From: DASVNK01 sp964478815
GTDB taxonomy: Bacteria; Verrucomicrobiota; Verrucomicrobiia; Limisphaerales; SXQI01
Assembly (NCBI GenBank): GCA_964478815.1
Contig: CAYZKY010000007.1
Coordinates: 15,236 to 79,235 of the forward strand
Direction: 5' to 3'
Length of the DNA stretch: 64,000 bases
Made by a program: the position numbers and the translations under genes. Position 1 is the first letter of the stretch. Each line of letters opens with the position of its first letter. Positions 1 to 10,095 of this stretch are shown in pieces. A model generated the notes under the pieces. The model saw only the letters and a list, made by a program, of their open reading frames with translations. It was not told where the DNA came from and made no database searches.

Positions 1-2588
1 TTAGCGGCTACGAAGCCGATATCCGCGTGACCTCCCGTCTGGATGGGTTTGCGAGCGACGTCCTCCTGCGCGAGGCCATCGACCGCCCAGCCGTGCTCGC
101 GCACGGCCTGGACCCCGACAAGGTCCGGCTGGAAGTCTGGCATCAAGTGCTGGTCAATCCCCAGCCCCGAGTCGAGGGCAGTCCGCTCGAACGGCTCGAC
201 GGGCGGAACGATTCGGATCAACTCATCGATTTTGGCTCGATGCGCATGGCGCTCGGCAAAGCCTTCGCGTTCGGCAATGAGGCGGCGAACGTTTCTGACA
301 CTCTTTCAGTCGCTAAGGAGTGGGTGCGGATCGACGGTTTGGATTTTCTCATCGAGAGCATCCCGTTTGCCGAAGCCGAAATGCAATTGGAGGCTCTGCC
401 GCCCCGGGCCGAGGCGCGTCTCGTTCCGCGCGACCGGCTGGACCGGGCCTTCGCGAGCGCACGCCAAGGGCGGCGCAGCCGGCCAGTTTCCCTGGCCACG
501 GCGACGCGGACGGAGACAAGACCGAAGACTTTCGCCAGCGTCGCTCGCGGTTCAGCCCGCCCTGGCTCCGCCTATGTCATCGATTACGACCTGCTTTCGG
601 TGACGACCAACATGACGCTCAAGGGGGATACGACCTACTACGTCTCCAGCGCGGTTAACCTGGCCGGGAACACGATTCTGGAGGCGGGCTGCGTCGTAAA
701 GTTTACCAACCAACCGGCGGCTACGGTTGGGATTACCATCTGGGACACCTTCGAGTGCAACACCGTGCCATATTGTCCGGCGGTCTTCACCGCCAAGGAT
801 GATAACTCGGTCGGGGAGCCCATCCCGGGCAGTTCCGGCAGCCCGAGCGGCACGTACGCCTTGTACAACCTGGCCTTCGCTCACAGCTCGACCAACACCG
901 CCGCGATCCAGCTCCACGACTTCCGGAGCAGCTACGGCGTGAGCGGCGTTCACATCGCCCGGCGCACGGGGACAAGCGAGATTTGGAACGCGCAGATTCA
1001 GGACTGCCAGAACGGCATCGACCTCGCCCGTGCAGATGTGACCGTGCGCAATGCGCTCATCCGGGAGGTGACCTATGCCTTCCTCTTCGAGGGTTCAAGC
1101 GTCAGCAAGAATGCCGACGGGGAGCATGTCACGATTCACGACGCGAACAAGATTCATCACTTGACCGCGAGTTCCTCGAGTTGCACCACAGATCTGACCA
1201 ACTCTCTCGCGACGATCATCGCCGCCAGCTCCTCCGCCGGGCTCTCCACGAACAACACCTATGTCTTTACCAACGACCCGGGCCTCTACCTGAGCGTGAC
1301 CAATGGGGCGCACTACCTGGCGGCCGGGAGCGCCTACCGGGATGTGGGAACGTCGGGCCTCTCCTCGCGTATGCTCTCCATCCTGCCGTTGACGACGACC
1401 TACGCCCCCACGCCTCTGACCTCCAATTTTGCCGCCGATACGACCCTCGCCCCGACGGTGCAGCGGGACACGGACACGCCGGACCTGGGCTACCATTACT
1501 ACCCGCTCGATTATCTCTGGGGCGGGCTCACCATCTCCAACAGCGTCACGGTGCTCTTGACCAACGGGGTCGCGGTGGGTGTGTTCGGGGCGGACGCTAC
1601 CTTCCTCGACGACGGGGCCAAGGTGGTGTCGGAAGGCACTCCGGCCAATCTCAATCGAATCGTGACGCTGGTCACGGTGCAGGAACAGCCCACGACTTTG
1701 ACGCCCACCAACACTTATCTGGCGCTCTTCAACAATCTGTCCGCGTCCTTCACCAACGCGAGCGAAGTGAACGCCAGATTTACGGAGGTGGCCGTGCTGG
1801 GTGCGGACGAGGACTACCGAGCCGTTCAGGGGAGCGGGGGCAAGCGGAGCGTAACCTTCGCCCATTCTGTCCTTCGGAATGCATACCTGGCCAATTACAC
1901 GCTCCTCACGAATGCCTCCTCGGCGTTGCACCTGACCAACTCGCTTCTGGAGCGGGTGCTCATGGAGAACACGCAGTACAGCGGGACGAATGTCTACAAC
2001 GTCTCCCTGTCCCTCTGGAACAATCTCTTCCGACAGGGGCGCAACCGGTTCACTTATGCCGACACGAGCAGTACCTGGTCGGTCTACGACAATCTCTTCG
2101 TGCTCTGCACGACCCCAGAGACGCTCATGGGGGCGAACAAGGTGCCGAACGATTACAACGCCTGGTACTCGACGGCGGCGCTCAGCACGACCGGGCTCAG
2201 CAACAAGACTTTGCTAAATATCGATTTCGTGGCCGGGCCGCTCGGACCATACTACTACCCCACAAGCAGTACCAATCTCTACTCTCTGGTCAACGCGGGC
2301 AGCCGCAACGCCACCAATGCCGGGTTGTACCATTTCACCACGCATACCAACCAGACCAAGGAAGCCAGCTCGGTCGTGGACATCGGCATGCACTACGTCG
2401 CCGTCGATACCGGACAGTTGCCGAGTCTGGTGCCGCAGGACGCGGACAGCGACGGCCTGCCGGATTACCTCGAAGACCGCAACGGCAACGGCACGGCGGA
2501 CACCGGCGAAACCAATTGGCAGGACGCCAACGATTTCGGGCTGAACGTGTTGATTACGCAACCGAAGGCCAACAGCAGCGTGCCATAA
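1..2588 (+). CDS. Secreted beta-helix-like protein, 3' part (5' end outside window)
   Basis: The frame is open from the left edge (first full codon at 3), so the GTG at 27 is not a convincing start and the gene begins upstream. Residues after about 180 are rich in Thr, Asn and Ser with short repeats of the kind found in right-handed parallel beta-helix surface proteins. Near the C-terminus there is an acidic calcium-binding-like stretch (DADSDGLPDYLEDRNGNG) resembling thrombospondin type-3 or EF-hand-like repeats. No catalytic motif was recognised. It ends 30 bp before the RHS gene on the same strand, and the two are probably co-transcribed and both exported. The exact function is unknown. 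Confidence 0.75.
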   Translation, partial: SGYEADIRVTSRLDGFASDVLLREAIDRPAVLAHGLDPDKVRLEVWHQVLVNPQPRVEGSPLERLDGRNDSDQLIDFGSMRMALGKAFAFGNEAANVSDTLSVAKEWVRIDGLDFLIESIPFAEAEMQLEALPPRAEARLVPRDRLDRAFASARQGRRSRPVSLATATRTETRPKTFASVARGSARPGSAYVIDYDLLSVTTNMTLKGDTTYYVSSAVNLAGNTILEAGCVVKFTNQPAATVGITIWDTFECNTVPYCPAVFTAKDDNSVGEPIPGSSGSPSGTYALYNLAFAHSSTNTAAIQLHDFRSSYGVSGVHIARRTGTSEIWNAQIQDCQNGIDLARADVTVRNALIREVTYAFLFEGSSVSKNADGEHVTIHDANKIHHLTASSSSCTTDLTNSLATIIAASSSAGLSTNNTYVFTNDPGLYLSVTNGAHYLAAGSAYRDVGTSGLSSRMLSILPLTTTYAPTPLTSNFAADTTLAPTVQRDTDTPDLGYHYYPLDYLWGGLTISNSVTVLLTNGVAVGVFGADATFLDDGAKVVSEGTPANLNRIVTLVTVQEQPTTLTPTNTYLALFNNLSASFTNASEVNARFTEVAVLGADEDYRAVQGSGGKRSVTFAHSVLRNAYLANYTLLTNASSALHLTNSLLERVLMENTQYSGTNVYNVSLSLWNNLFRQGRNRFTYADTSSTWSVYDNLFVLCTTPETLMGANKVPNDYNAWYSTAALSTTGLSNKTLLNIDFVAGPLGPYYYPTSSTNLYSLVNAGSRNATNAGLYHFTTHTNQTKEASSVVDIGMHYVAVDTGQLPSLVPQDADSDGLPDYLEDRNGNGTADTGETNWQDANDFGLNVLITQPKANSSVP

Positions 2589-2618
2589 CTCTCAACCTTT
2601 AGCCGGAAAACCTGACCT

Positions 2619-5600
2619 ATGAAGCTCTTGAAAACTCTTGTGGCCCTGGCCCTCGGACTTGGCCTGCATACCACGCAAAGCAGTGCCGCCATTGCGGGGG
2701 CAGTGGATTCAGTGACCAGCGCCGAAACGCTGCTCGGCGCGCAGCCCGTCGTTTTCTTCCCGGCGGTGCCGGTCGGCGTCGACACGCCGAATTCCGCGGA
2801 ATCTGACGCCGTCGTCGCCGTCCTGAGTCAGGCAGCCACGCTTGCTCCCTTCGAAGCGGTCGCCGCTTGGGAATCGTATCTGGAAAAGAATCCCGGTTCA
2901 CCCTACGCCGCCTCGGTGCATGCCCAAGTAGGCAAGCTCTGTCGCGATCTCGGTTACTACACCCGGGCGCTGCGGCATTACGAAGAAGCGTGGAACCTCT
3001 CGTTCGACGCACCGCCGGGACCGGGCAAGCAGGTGGCCGACTTTGCCTTGGCGCACTGGATGAGCCTCCTGTCGCGCCTGGGCCGGGTCGACACGCTCAA
3101 GGGTCTCTTTGCGGAAACGGGCGGAAGAGAGTTGGACGGCGGTGAATTGTCGCAGATGTATCTGACGGCGATGGAGGCGACCACCATGATGATCCGACGC
3201 CCGGAAATCGGCTTCCGCTGCGGGACCTTCGCGCTGGACAACCTCAGCCTTGTGGTCAATGGCCGGCGGGAACCGAGATCCGCCTTCGACGCCGCGTCCT
3301 CCCCGGAGGGCTTTACCCTGAAAGAGTTGCTGGAAAAGGGCGGGGAGTGGAATCTGGAACTCGCCGCCGTGCGTGCGACCGGGGGAATAATCCCCGTGCC
3401 GTCGGTCATCCACTGGAAGGAAAACCACTACGCCGCGATTCTGGAACGGAACGGCACCAATTACCTCGTGGCCGATCCCACCTTCGGCAGCCGCCAGGTG
3501 CTTGCCGAGGCAGTCATTCTGGAAGGAGCCAGCGGCTATTATTTGATTCCGAGCAACGATCTGCGCCCGGGCTTCGAACGGATCGATCTGACGCTCGCGC
3601 AACGCATCTCCGGCAAAGGCGGACCCAATGTCATTCCCGACGGCGAAAACCATAACTGCAACCCTCCCCCGGGCGTTTGCTGCCCCCGGCGAGGTGGCGG
3701 CGGCGGCGGGAGTAGTGGCGGCAGTACAGGAGGGAGCACCGGGGGCAGTACGGGTGGCAGCACCAACGGCGGCAGTGGCACGGGCGGCAGCGACGACGGC
3801 TCTGAGCACATCATCATCAACGATCCGCCGGGCAGCGGCGCGGAAAAAACCGGCTACAACGGTGGAGGCTGCGATTACTGCGGCATGGCCGGATGGTGGG
3901 TGGATGAGCCCTTCATCACGCTTTGGTTAAAGGATATTCCGCTCTGGTACCAGCCGAGCCGCGGTCCCCAAGTCGAAGTCGAAGCGACCTACAAGCAGCG
4001 GACCGGGGAAGAGGAAAAGACGGCCACTTTTCCGCGCTTCAGCCTCGGGCAACACTGGAACCTGAAATGGATGTCGTTCATTGAGGTAACCAGCGTCGAT
4101 CTCAAAGCCCATGTCGGGGGCGGTGTCCTGACCTTCCCGGACGACGACAATTCCACGATCCAATACGACTTGAACGCGCGGCTGGAAAACCTGACTTCGG
4201 GGGGAACGAACTTGGGCTATGTCATCCATTACGCCGATAGTTCCTACGACAACTACACGAACATGGTTACGCAGAACAGCTCGAAGCAAGCCGCTTATTT
4301 GACGACCCGGGTGGACCGGTACGGCAACGCCACCAGGTTTCAGTATCGGTCGCGCAGTTCCAACGCCGATCCAGTCATTCTGACCAACGTCGTGGATATA
4401 GACGGGAAAAACACGTCCATCACCTACGATGCAACTTTCACCAATCAAATCTCGCAAATCACCGACCCATTCGGCCGCACTGCGACGTTTACCTACAATG
4501 CCAGCGGGTTCCTGACCAACATCGCCGACACGGCAGGACTCAACAGCAGTTTCCTTTACGGAACCAATGGCTGGATCACCAATTTGACCACCGCGCACGG
4601 GGTGACTTCCTTTGCCCACACGGGCGCCAATACCAATTATTACGCTTCGACCAATGCCGTCGATCGATCCATCGATGTGACGCTTCCGACTTCCGGTCAC
4701 CACGTCTTTGTCTATCGTGATTATGGCACCTCGTTCCTGCCGGACTATTACAGCGACACCAATCAAGTCCCGTCGATCGATCCGTTCGGCAGCTTCGATA
4801 CAAACAATATGGCGAACCGCAACAGTTGGCACTGGAGCCCACGGCAGTTCGCGAGTTTGTCCACGACGAACATCGCAAGCTTCAGCACCAACGACTACAA
4901 CTTCGGGCATATGAAGCATTGGTTGCACAATTCCGCGGATGGAACCTACACGGTCGGGGACACGCTTTCGATGGAGCGCGCCCCGAGCACCGACGGAACC
5001 ACCCTGGGTAAAATGACTTGGTACGATTATGAAACGAAGTACCCGCTCACCCCGTACGTGATCGGAGGCCAAAAGCTTCCTGGCGTGGTCCTCCAGGTCA
5101 TGCCGGACGGAACGCAGTGGTACGAGATTCACAAGCGCGATACGTTCGGGCGCATCACGAATACGGTATCGACCTGGACGACCAACGGCTCGGTCGTGCT
5201 TCGCACCAACCAATTCATTTACGCGAACCACAATCTGGTCAAGGTCATCGATGCATACGGGGTGCCGGTTTCGAGCAATTTGTTTAACAGCTCCCGCCAG
5301 ATAACCCACCATTTCAATTATTCGAACGAGTTGACGCGCTTTTTTTACAATGGGAGCTATCAGATCACCGGCATCGCATACCCGACAGGCTTGAGCATAA
5401 CCAACCTGTTCTACCCAAGCGGGCCTAATGCCGGGTACTTGTCGGAAACCCGCCTGGTGGAAATCGGAGCAACCAACAAGTTCGATTACACCAACGACCT
5501 GGTCTACGTGTTCACCGACTCGCGTGGCCTGCGCATCACCAACTACTACGATGCCTTGCGGCGGATCAAAGGCCAATCCTACTCTTCGGATGGTGGCGGG

Positions 5601-8498
5601 GCGGGCACCGGCACAACGAACGTCTACGATGGATTGAATTTGGTTGCGTCAAAGGATCGGCTGCAAAAATGGTCTTATTCTGACTACAATGGCATCGGAC
5701 AGGTCACGTCCGTGACGAATGCCATCGGCACTATCACCGAAAATTCCTACTGCGCTTGCGGTTCGCTGGAGTGGGAAAAACGGGGATTCGGACTCTCCGG
5801 GTTGGAGCAGCAAACCTCCTACACCTACGACTCCCGCGGCCTTCGCACTAAAATCACCTACCCGGATGGCACCGCCGTGACGAATGTCTACGATTCGATT
5901 GGACGGCTGACGGAAGTGAAAAGAGGAACCGGGACGGACACGTATGTCTACGGCCACCAAGGACTGTTGTTGCAGGTGAGCAACAGCACCGGTCAGATTT
6001 TGAAGATGGAATACGATGCGAACGACCGGCTGGTGTACCAGGTCGACCAGAACGGAGTAGTCACGACGAACGCATACGACAAGCTGGGCCGGCTCATGGC
6101 ACGCGGGCAGCCCAATAGCGGCGGTGTCGAATCGTTTTACTACTCGGCTCGGGGCCTCAGCAATTACGTCAATCAACTCGCGAACAGTTTGTACTTTGCC
6201 TACGACACGCTCGGCCGGAAAATAGCCGAAACCAACGCGAACAGCGAAGTGACCCGCTTCGGTTACAACGAGTCGGGGGATCTCCGCACCCTTACGAACG
6301 GGCTGAACAACGTGGTGGCGTGGGGCTACGACACGGAAGGGCAGGTGACGAGCAAAACCAACGCCGCCGCGCAACAAATCCTGCGCTACAGCTACAACGC
6401 CAACGGCTGGCTTACGAATCGCTGGTCCACGACGAAGGGAGACACGGCCTACACGTACAACGATATTGGACTCGTGACGGCGGTGAACTACCCGTCCAGC
6501 ACGGATCTTTCGTTCGGCTACGACGCCCTCGGGCGGCTCACGAATCAGGTGGACGCTGCGGGGACCAGCCGTTATACGTATACCGCAATGGACCTGCTCG
6601 CCAGCGAGGACGGGCCGTGGACAAACGATACGGTGGCTTTGGGCTACACGGACCGGTTGCGGACATCACTTTCGCTGCAACAGCCAGGCGCGCCCTCTTG
6701 GGCGCAGTCCTATTCTTGGGATGCGGGCCGCCGCCTCGCCACCGTCGGAATGCCTTCGGGCACTTTCACCTACGGCTACTCCGGTGCGAGTGCGCTGGTC
6801 ACAAATCTCGCCTTGCCGAATACGTCCGCCATCACCAATCTCTTCGACAGCACCGCGCGGTTGACCGGCACGTATCTGAAAAAGAACACCGGCACGATCC
6901 TGAACTCGCATGTCTACGGTTACAATGTCGGGCATCAGCGGACGAATGTGACGCATACGCCTGGGAACTACACCCGGTACGCCTACGACAATCTGGGCCA
7001 GCTTACGGAAGCGAAGGGATTCGAGAGCGGCGGGAGCAACCGGGGCCACGAGCAGTTTGGCTACGGGTACGACGCGGCGAACAACCTGGCGCTCCGCACG
7101 AATAATTTGGCGGCGGCGGACAAACTGGTGGAGACTTTTAGCGTGGGGAGCGACAACCAGTTGTCGAGCATCATCCGCACCGGAAAGCTAACCGTTTCCG
7201 GCACGACGAGCAGCAACGCCACGAGCGTGACGGTGAATGGTTCCTCGGCGACGCTCTACGGGGACTTCACCTTCGCGAAGGACGGCTTCACGATCACGAA
7301 TGGGAACAACGCGTGGACGGCCATCGGGCAGGACGGCCTGGGGCGGAAGAGCACGAACACGGTGGCGGTGACCTTCGCCGCGCCTGCGTCTTTCACCTAC
7401 GACGGCAACGGGAACCTGACGAGCGACGGGTACCGCGCCTTCACCTACGACGACGAGAACCAGCTCGCCTCGGTGCTGGTGACGAACCAGTGGAAGAGCG
7501 AGTTCACCTACGACGCGCAGCTTCGCCGCCGGGTGAGGAAGGAATACGTCTGGAACGGGGCGTGGGCGCTGGCTGAGGAGGTGCGCTATGTCTGCGACGG
7601 CATGCTGGTATTGCAGGAGCGAGACGGGAGCAACGTGCCGCGCGTGACCTACACGCGGGGGCGCGACCTCGCGGGGAGCCTGCAGGGGGCGGGAGGCATC
7701 GGGGGGCTGCTGGCGCGGACGGACCGGTCGTCGGGGCTCGTGGCCTATTACCACGCGGACGGAAACGGGAACGTGACGATGCTGGCGAATGCGCAGCAGG
7801 CTCCGGTGGCGAGGTATTCGTACGATCCCTATGGCAACACGATCACGCGCTCGGGGCCGCTGGCGGAGGCGAATCTCTACCGGTTCTCCAGCAAGGAGGC
7901 GCATGCGAAGACGCCGCTTTACTACTATGGCTATCGGTTCTACGAGCCGAATTTGCAGCGATGGCTAAATCGCGATCCGCTGGGGGAAAAAGGAAGCCCC
8001 AACCTGTTCCAGTTTGCCGGTAACAATTCAATCGAGTTTGTCGATTCATATGGCGAGTACCTTGAGGGCATAGTGCGTCCCATCCTGGAACCAATAGTCC
8101 GTCCTGTTCCAACAATTCCGGCTCCCCCAATGCCGCGTCCCGTCCCTGTCACACCGACTCCGATCACGCCCTACCCACCCGGGAGTCCGCCGAGTGCAGT
8201 GTTCCCGCAACCGAATCCTCCAAAGCCATTCCCAGCACCAAAACGACCGCCGGTGTGTTCAACAAAGCCGGTACCGCCATCACAGCCGAATCCGGACATA
8301 CCCACCGAGGACCCGTGCCAGAAAGAATGGAGGCAAGCATATGAAGATTGCGACAGGCTGCTGTCGAGCATCAACCCTGGGCCAGCTACAGGCGGGTATA
8401 GGAATAGAGACGACTGTGCTCGCGGCTTGGTATCAGAAGCCTGCGGCGGGAACAAAATAGAGTGGCGAAAACCGCGCCGGCCAAGGATTTATCTATAA
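2619..8498 (+). CDS. RHS/YD-repeat protein with N-terminal C39-like peptidase domain
   Basis: 1959 residues. Residues 1-24 form a signal peptide (MKLLKTLVALALGLGLHTTQ...). A TPR-like helical stretch lies at about 75-125. A papain-fold, C39-like peptidase follows, with a visible triad C201 (FRCGTFAL), H270 (ENHYAAI) and D286 (VADPTF). A Gly/Ser linker spans about 358-397. From about 600 there are dozens of YD repeats, ending in the RHS-associated core near 1750-1815 (LYRFSSKEA, YYYGYRFYEP, LNRDPLGEKGS). After the core comes a proline-rich segment and a short Cys-containing tail, the place where RHS proteins carry their variable toxin. RHS barrels usually encapsulate a C-terminal effector; what this tail does is unknown. 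A small TPR gene starts 15 bp downstream and may encode immunity. Confidence 0.9.
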   Translation: MKLLKTLVALALGLGLHTTQSSAAIAGAVDSVTSAETLLGAQPVVFFPAVPVGVDTPNSAESDAVVAVLSQAATLAPFEAVAAWESYLEKNPGSPYAASVHAQVGKLCRDLGYYTRALRHYEEAWNLSFDAPPGPGKQVADFALAHWMSLLSRLGRVDTLKGLFAETGGRELDGGELSQMYLTAMEATTMMIRRPEIGFRCGTFALDNLSLVVNGRREPRSAFDAASSPEGFTLKELLEKGGEWNLELAAVRATGGIIPVPSVIHWKENHYAAILERNGTNYLVADPTFGSRQVLAEAVILEGASGYYLIPSNDLRPGFERIDLTLAQRISGKGGPNVIPDGENHNCNPPPGVCCPRRGGGGGGSSGGSTGGSTGGSTGGSTNGGSGTGGSDDGSEHIIINDPPGSGAEKTGYNGGGCDYCGMAGWWVDEPFITLWLKDIPLWYQPSRGPQVEVEATYKQRTGEEEKTATFPRFSLGQHWNLKWMSFIEVTSVDLKAHVGGGVLTFPDDDNSTIQYDLNARLENLTSGGTNLGYVIHYADSSYDNYTNMVTQNSSKQAAYLTTRVDRYGNATRFQYRSRSSNADPVILTNVVDIDGKNTSITYDATFTNQISQITDPFGRTATFTYNASGFLTNIADTAGLNSSFLYGTNGWITNLTTAHGVTSFAHTGANTNYYASTNAVDRSIDVTLPTSGHHVFVYRDYGTSFLPDYYSDTNQVPSIDPFGSFDTNNMANRNSWHWSPRQFASLSTTNIASFSTNDYNFGHMKHWLHNSADGTYTVGDTLSMERAPSTDGTTLGKMTWYDYETKYPLTPYVIGGQKLPGVVLQVMPDGTQWYEIHKRDTFGRITNTVSTWTTNGSVVLRTNQFIYANHNLVKVIDAYGVPVSSNLFNSSRQITHHFNYSNELTRFFYNGSYQITGIAYPTGLSITNLFYPSGPNAGYLSETRLVEIGATNKFDYTNDLVYVFTDSRGLRITNYYDALRRIKGQSYSSDGGGAGTGTTNVYDGLNLVASKDRLQKWSYSDYNGIGQVTSVTNAIGTITENSYCACGSLEWEKRGFGLSGLEQQTSYTYDSRGLRTKITYPDGTAVTNVYDSIGRLTEVKRGTGTDTYVYGHQGLLLQVSNSTGQILKMEYDANDRLVYQVDQNGVVTTNAYDKLGRLMARGQPNSGGVESFYYSARGLSNYVNQLANSLYFAYDTLGRKIAETNANSEVTRFGYNESGDLRTLTNGLNNVVAWGYDTEGQVTSKTNAAAQQILRYSYNANGWLTNRWSTTKGDTAYTYNDIGLVTAVNYPSSTDLSFGYDALGRLTNQVDAAGTSRYTYTAMDLLASEDGPWTNDTVALGYTDRLRTSLSLQQPGAPSWAQSYSWDAGRRLATVGMPSGTFTYGYSGASALVTNLALPNTSAITNLFDSTARLTGTYLKKNTGTILNSHVYGYNVGHQRTNVTHTPGNYTRYAYDNLGQLTEAKGFESGGSNRGHEQFGYGYDAANNLALRTNNLAAADKLVETFSVGSDNQLSSIIRTGKLTVSGTTSSNATSVTVNGSSATLYGDFTFAKDGFTITNGNNAWTAIGQDGLGRKSTNTVAVTFAAPASFTYDGNGNLTSDGYRAFTYDDENQLASVLVTNQWKSEFTYDAQLRRRVRKEYVWNGAWALAEEVRYVCDGMLVLQERDGSNVPRVTYTRGRDLAGSLQGAGGIGGLLARTDRSSGLVAYYHADGNGNVTMLANAQQAPVARYSYDPYGNTITRSGPLAEANLYRFSSKEAHAKTPLYYYGYRFYEPNLQRWLNRDPLGEKGSPNLFQFAGNNSIEFVDSYGEYLEGIVRPILEPIVRPVPTIPAPPMPRPVPVTPTPITPYPPGSPPSAVFPQPNPPKPFPAPKRPPVCSTKPVPPSQPNPDIPTEDPCQKEWRQAYEDCDRLLSSINPGPATGGYRNRDDCARGLVSEACGGNKIEWRKPRRPRIYL

Positions 8499-8513
8499 CG
8501 TATCCTAAACTTG

Positions 8514-9008
8514 ATGAATGATAACTCAGACACTCTTAGGCGCGTCGACTCCCTAGTAAGGAACGGTGACTGCGACACTGCGAAGGCTCTGTTGGACGGT
8601 CTGTTGACGAACGATCCAAACTGCGTTCAGGCTCTGGCCAAGCGCGCCTACGTGCATGATTCCGCGGGGCGGGTCGAAGCCGCCATACGCGATGTGTCAG
8701 CAGCTATCGCGATTTGTGATTCAGAGCCCGCGCTCTTCGACAAACGAGCACGTCTCTTGTTTCGCGCACAACTCTACCGGGACGCAGTCGCAGATTGCAC
8801 ACGCGCGTTGGCTCTCTGCGACCAACATCAGAATGATTACTACCGAGCGCCAGCACATTTCTTGCGTGCAGATGCTTACATCCGGCTGAAAGACTTTAAT
8901 CGCGCAACTGACGATTTGGCACTGGTGCCGGACGGTCATACCGCTTGGACGGATCGGCTCAGAAACAAAACTGAATTAGTTGCGGATTGCCGCAAGTCGA
9001 GTTGTTAA
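8514..9008 (+). CDS. Small TPR protein, candidate immunity partner of the RHS protein
   Basis: 164 residues from the ATG at 8514; a TTG three bases earlier is possible. The sequence is a run of TPR-like helix pairs (for example AKRAYVHDSAGRVEAAIRDV and FDKRARLLFRAQLYRDAVAD) with no signal peptide, so it should be cytoplasmic. It begins 15 bp after the RHS stop codon on the same strand. RHS toxins are commonly followed by a small cognate immunity gene, and TPR-type immunity proteins occur. The immunity role is inferred from position only. Confidence 0.7.
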   Translation: MNDNSDTLRRVDSLVRNGDCDTAKALLDGLLTNDPNCVQALAKRAYVHDSAGRVEAAIRDVSAAIAICDSEPALFDKRARLLFRAQLYRDAVADCTRALALCDQHQNDYYRAPAHFLRADAYIRLKDFNRATDDLALVPDGHTAWTDRLRNKTELVADCRKSSC

Positions 9009-9127
9009 GCAACGGCGGAGGCATCTACATGCATGCATCGCGCTACGCGTACAACAAACTCGGGCATAAAGGGGTCAAACCATAGCATTGGCTGGACAGT
9101 TTCGGGTCCGCGGGCGTCACTCGCCGG

Positions 9128-9466
9128 ATGCCGCGCAAAATCAGGGTCCAATATCCGGGCGCGATCTATCATGTGATGAGCCGTGGAGATCGCCGCGAGG
9201 ACATTTTCCTGGATGATGTGGATCGCCACGACTTCCTCAAGACGCTGGCCGAGGCTTGCCAGAAAACGGGGTTTCAGGTCCATGCCTATTGCCTCATGTC
9301 GAATCATTTCCATCTCGTGGTGGAGACGCCGAACGCCAACCTCGTGGACGGGATGCGCTGGCTCCTCAGTGCCTATACGATTCGGCTCAATCATCGGCAC
9401 AAGCTCTTCGGCCACGTATTCAGCGGGCGTTACAAAGCGCTGAGCGTGGACGGCATCGTGATCTGA
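9128..9466 (+). pseudogene. REP-associated tyrosine transposase (RAYT), N-terminal fragment
   Basis: 112 residues matching the start of Y1/RAYT transposases: MPRKIRVQYPGAIYHVMSRG, then the HUH metal-binding motif in SNHFHLVVETP, then GHVFSGRYKAL. Family members run to roughly 200-300 residues, and here the frame ends just after SGRYKALSVDG, where the C-terminal half (LRTVCDYVHLNP...) should follow. That missing half is found on the opposite strand at 11417-11694. It is presumably inactive. Confidence 0.8.
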
Positions 9467-9469
9467 AGC

Positions 9470-9826
9470 CTATGTGTTGCCGCTCAAACGGAGTTCTAAA
9501 GCAAATCTCTCTGTCGGGCATTGAACCAGAGTGGTCAGTCCTGGAGCTGGGGTCCGGTCCTCCGGCGTCATTTTCGTTTGCAATTCAAGCAATACTTTTT
9601 TGTCGTCGCGGCGAATCTTCGCCTCGCATTGGCGGCGATCGTCTTGCTTGAGTCTCAACATTTGCGCCAGCTTCTCCGAAGCCTCAATCATCAGACGCCG
9701 CAACTCGTCGTCGGTGATACGGCTAAAATCCGGCTCATTCAGAAAGGGCGAGCGCTTCCCCGCGTGAAGCTTCTCGATGAATCCCTTGCGGATAACGATG
9801 CCGTCAGCGCGTTCCCCTCATCTCGA
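9470..9826 (-). other. Open reading remnant, unknown
   Basis: The minus strand is open for about 118 codons with a protein-like composition (GIVIRKGFIEKLHAGKRSPF, then ITDDELRRLMIEASEKLAQM), but the first ATG in frame is at 9703 and a stop lies just upstream. It looks like the 3' part of a truncated gene next to the RAYT fragment. The family was not recognised. It may also be a shadow, hence the low confidence. Confidence 0.25.
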
Positions 9827-9843
9827 ATGGCATCCGGACTCCT

Positions 9844-9873
9844 TTGTCAGGAGCGCACGGTATGTGCTACAAT
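9844..9873 (+). promoter_or_regulatory. Sigma70-like promoter of the first PIN-domain TA module
   Basis: TTGTCA at 9844-9849 and TACAAT at 9868-9873 are separated by 18 bp, about 34 bp before the antitoxin ATG at 9907. Seen directly in sequence; transcription is not proven. Confidence 0.5.
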
Positions 9874-9906
9874 TCGTCTCAATGGCACCTTGATAAGGGA
9901 GACAAA

Positions 9907-10095
9907 ATGGCAGCAAAGCTAAACCAACGCACGATTTTGCCAGAGACTGGTCGAGCATCGACCGCCACTGAGCCGGTGAGGAGAGCTGTCAATGGGCTTC
10001 GCAAACTGCAGGCGGCGATTCGAAAGCGCATGGGAGGCGGTTCTGGGACTTCGTTAATGGACGTCAGAAAAGCCATTGCTTCAGGTCGAAAGTGA
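9907..10095 (+). CDS. Small antitoxin of a PIN-domain toxin-antitoxin pair
   Basis: 62 residues from the ATG at 9907 (MAAKLNQRTILPET...), preceded by a purine-rich AAGGGAGA element. A longer in-frame ORF starts at 9844, but that stretch contains the likely promoter. The protein is basic with a helical C-terminal half (LRKLQAAIRKRMGG). Its TGA overlaps the GTG start of the PIN gene by 4 bp, the classic order of a VapBC-like operon. The DNA-binding fold is not recognisable, so the antitoxin role rests on position and size. Confidence 0.6.
   Translation: MAAKLNQRTILPETGRASTATEPVRRAVNGLRKLQAAIRKRMGGGSGTSLMDVRKAIASGRK

Noticed and set aside
983..2602. 539-codon plus-strand ORF
   Set aside because: Out-of-frame shadow of the beta-helix gene; composition is Arg/Gly/Pro-rich with no motifs.
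3927..5576. 549-codon minus-strand ORF
   Set aside because: Antisense to the RHS repeats; no start context or family features.
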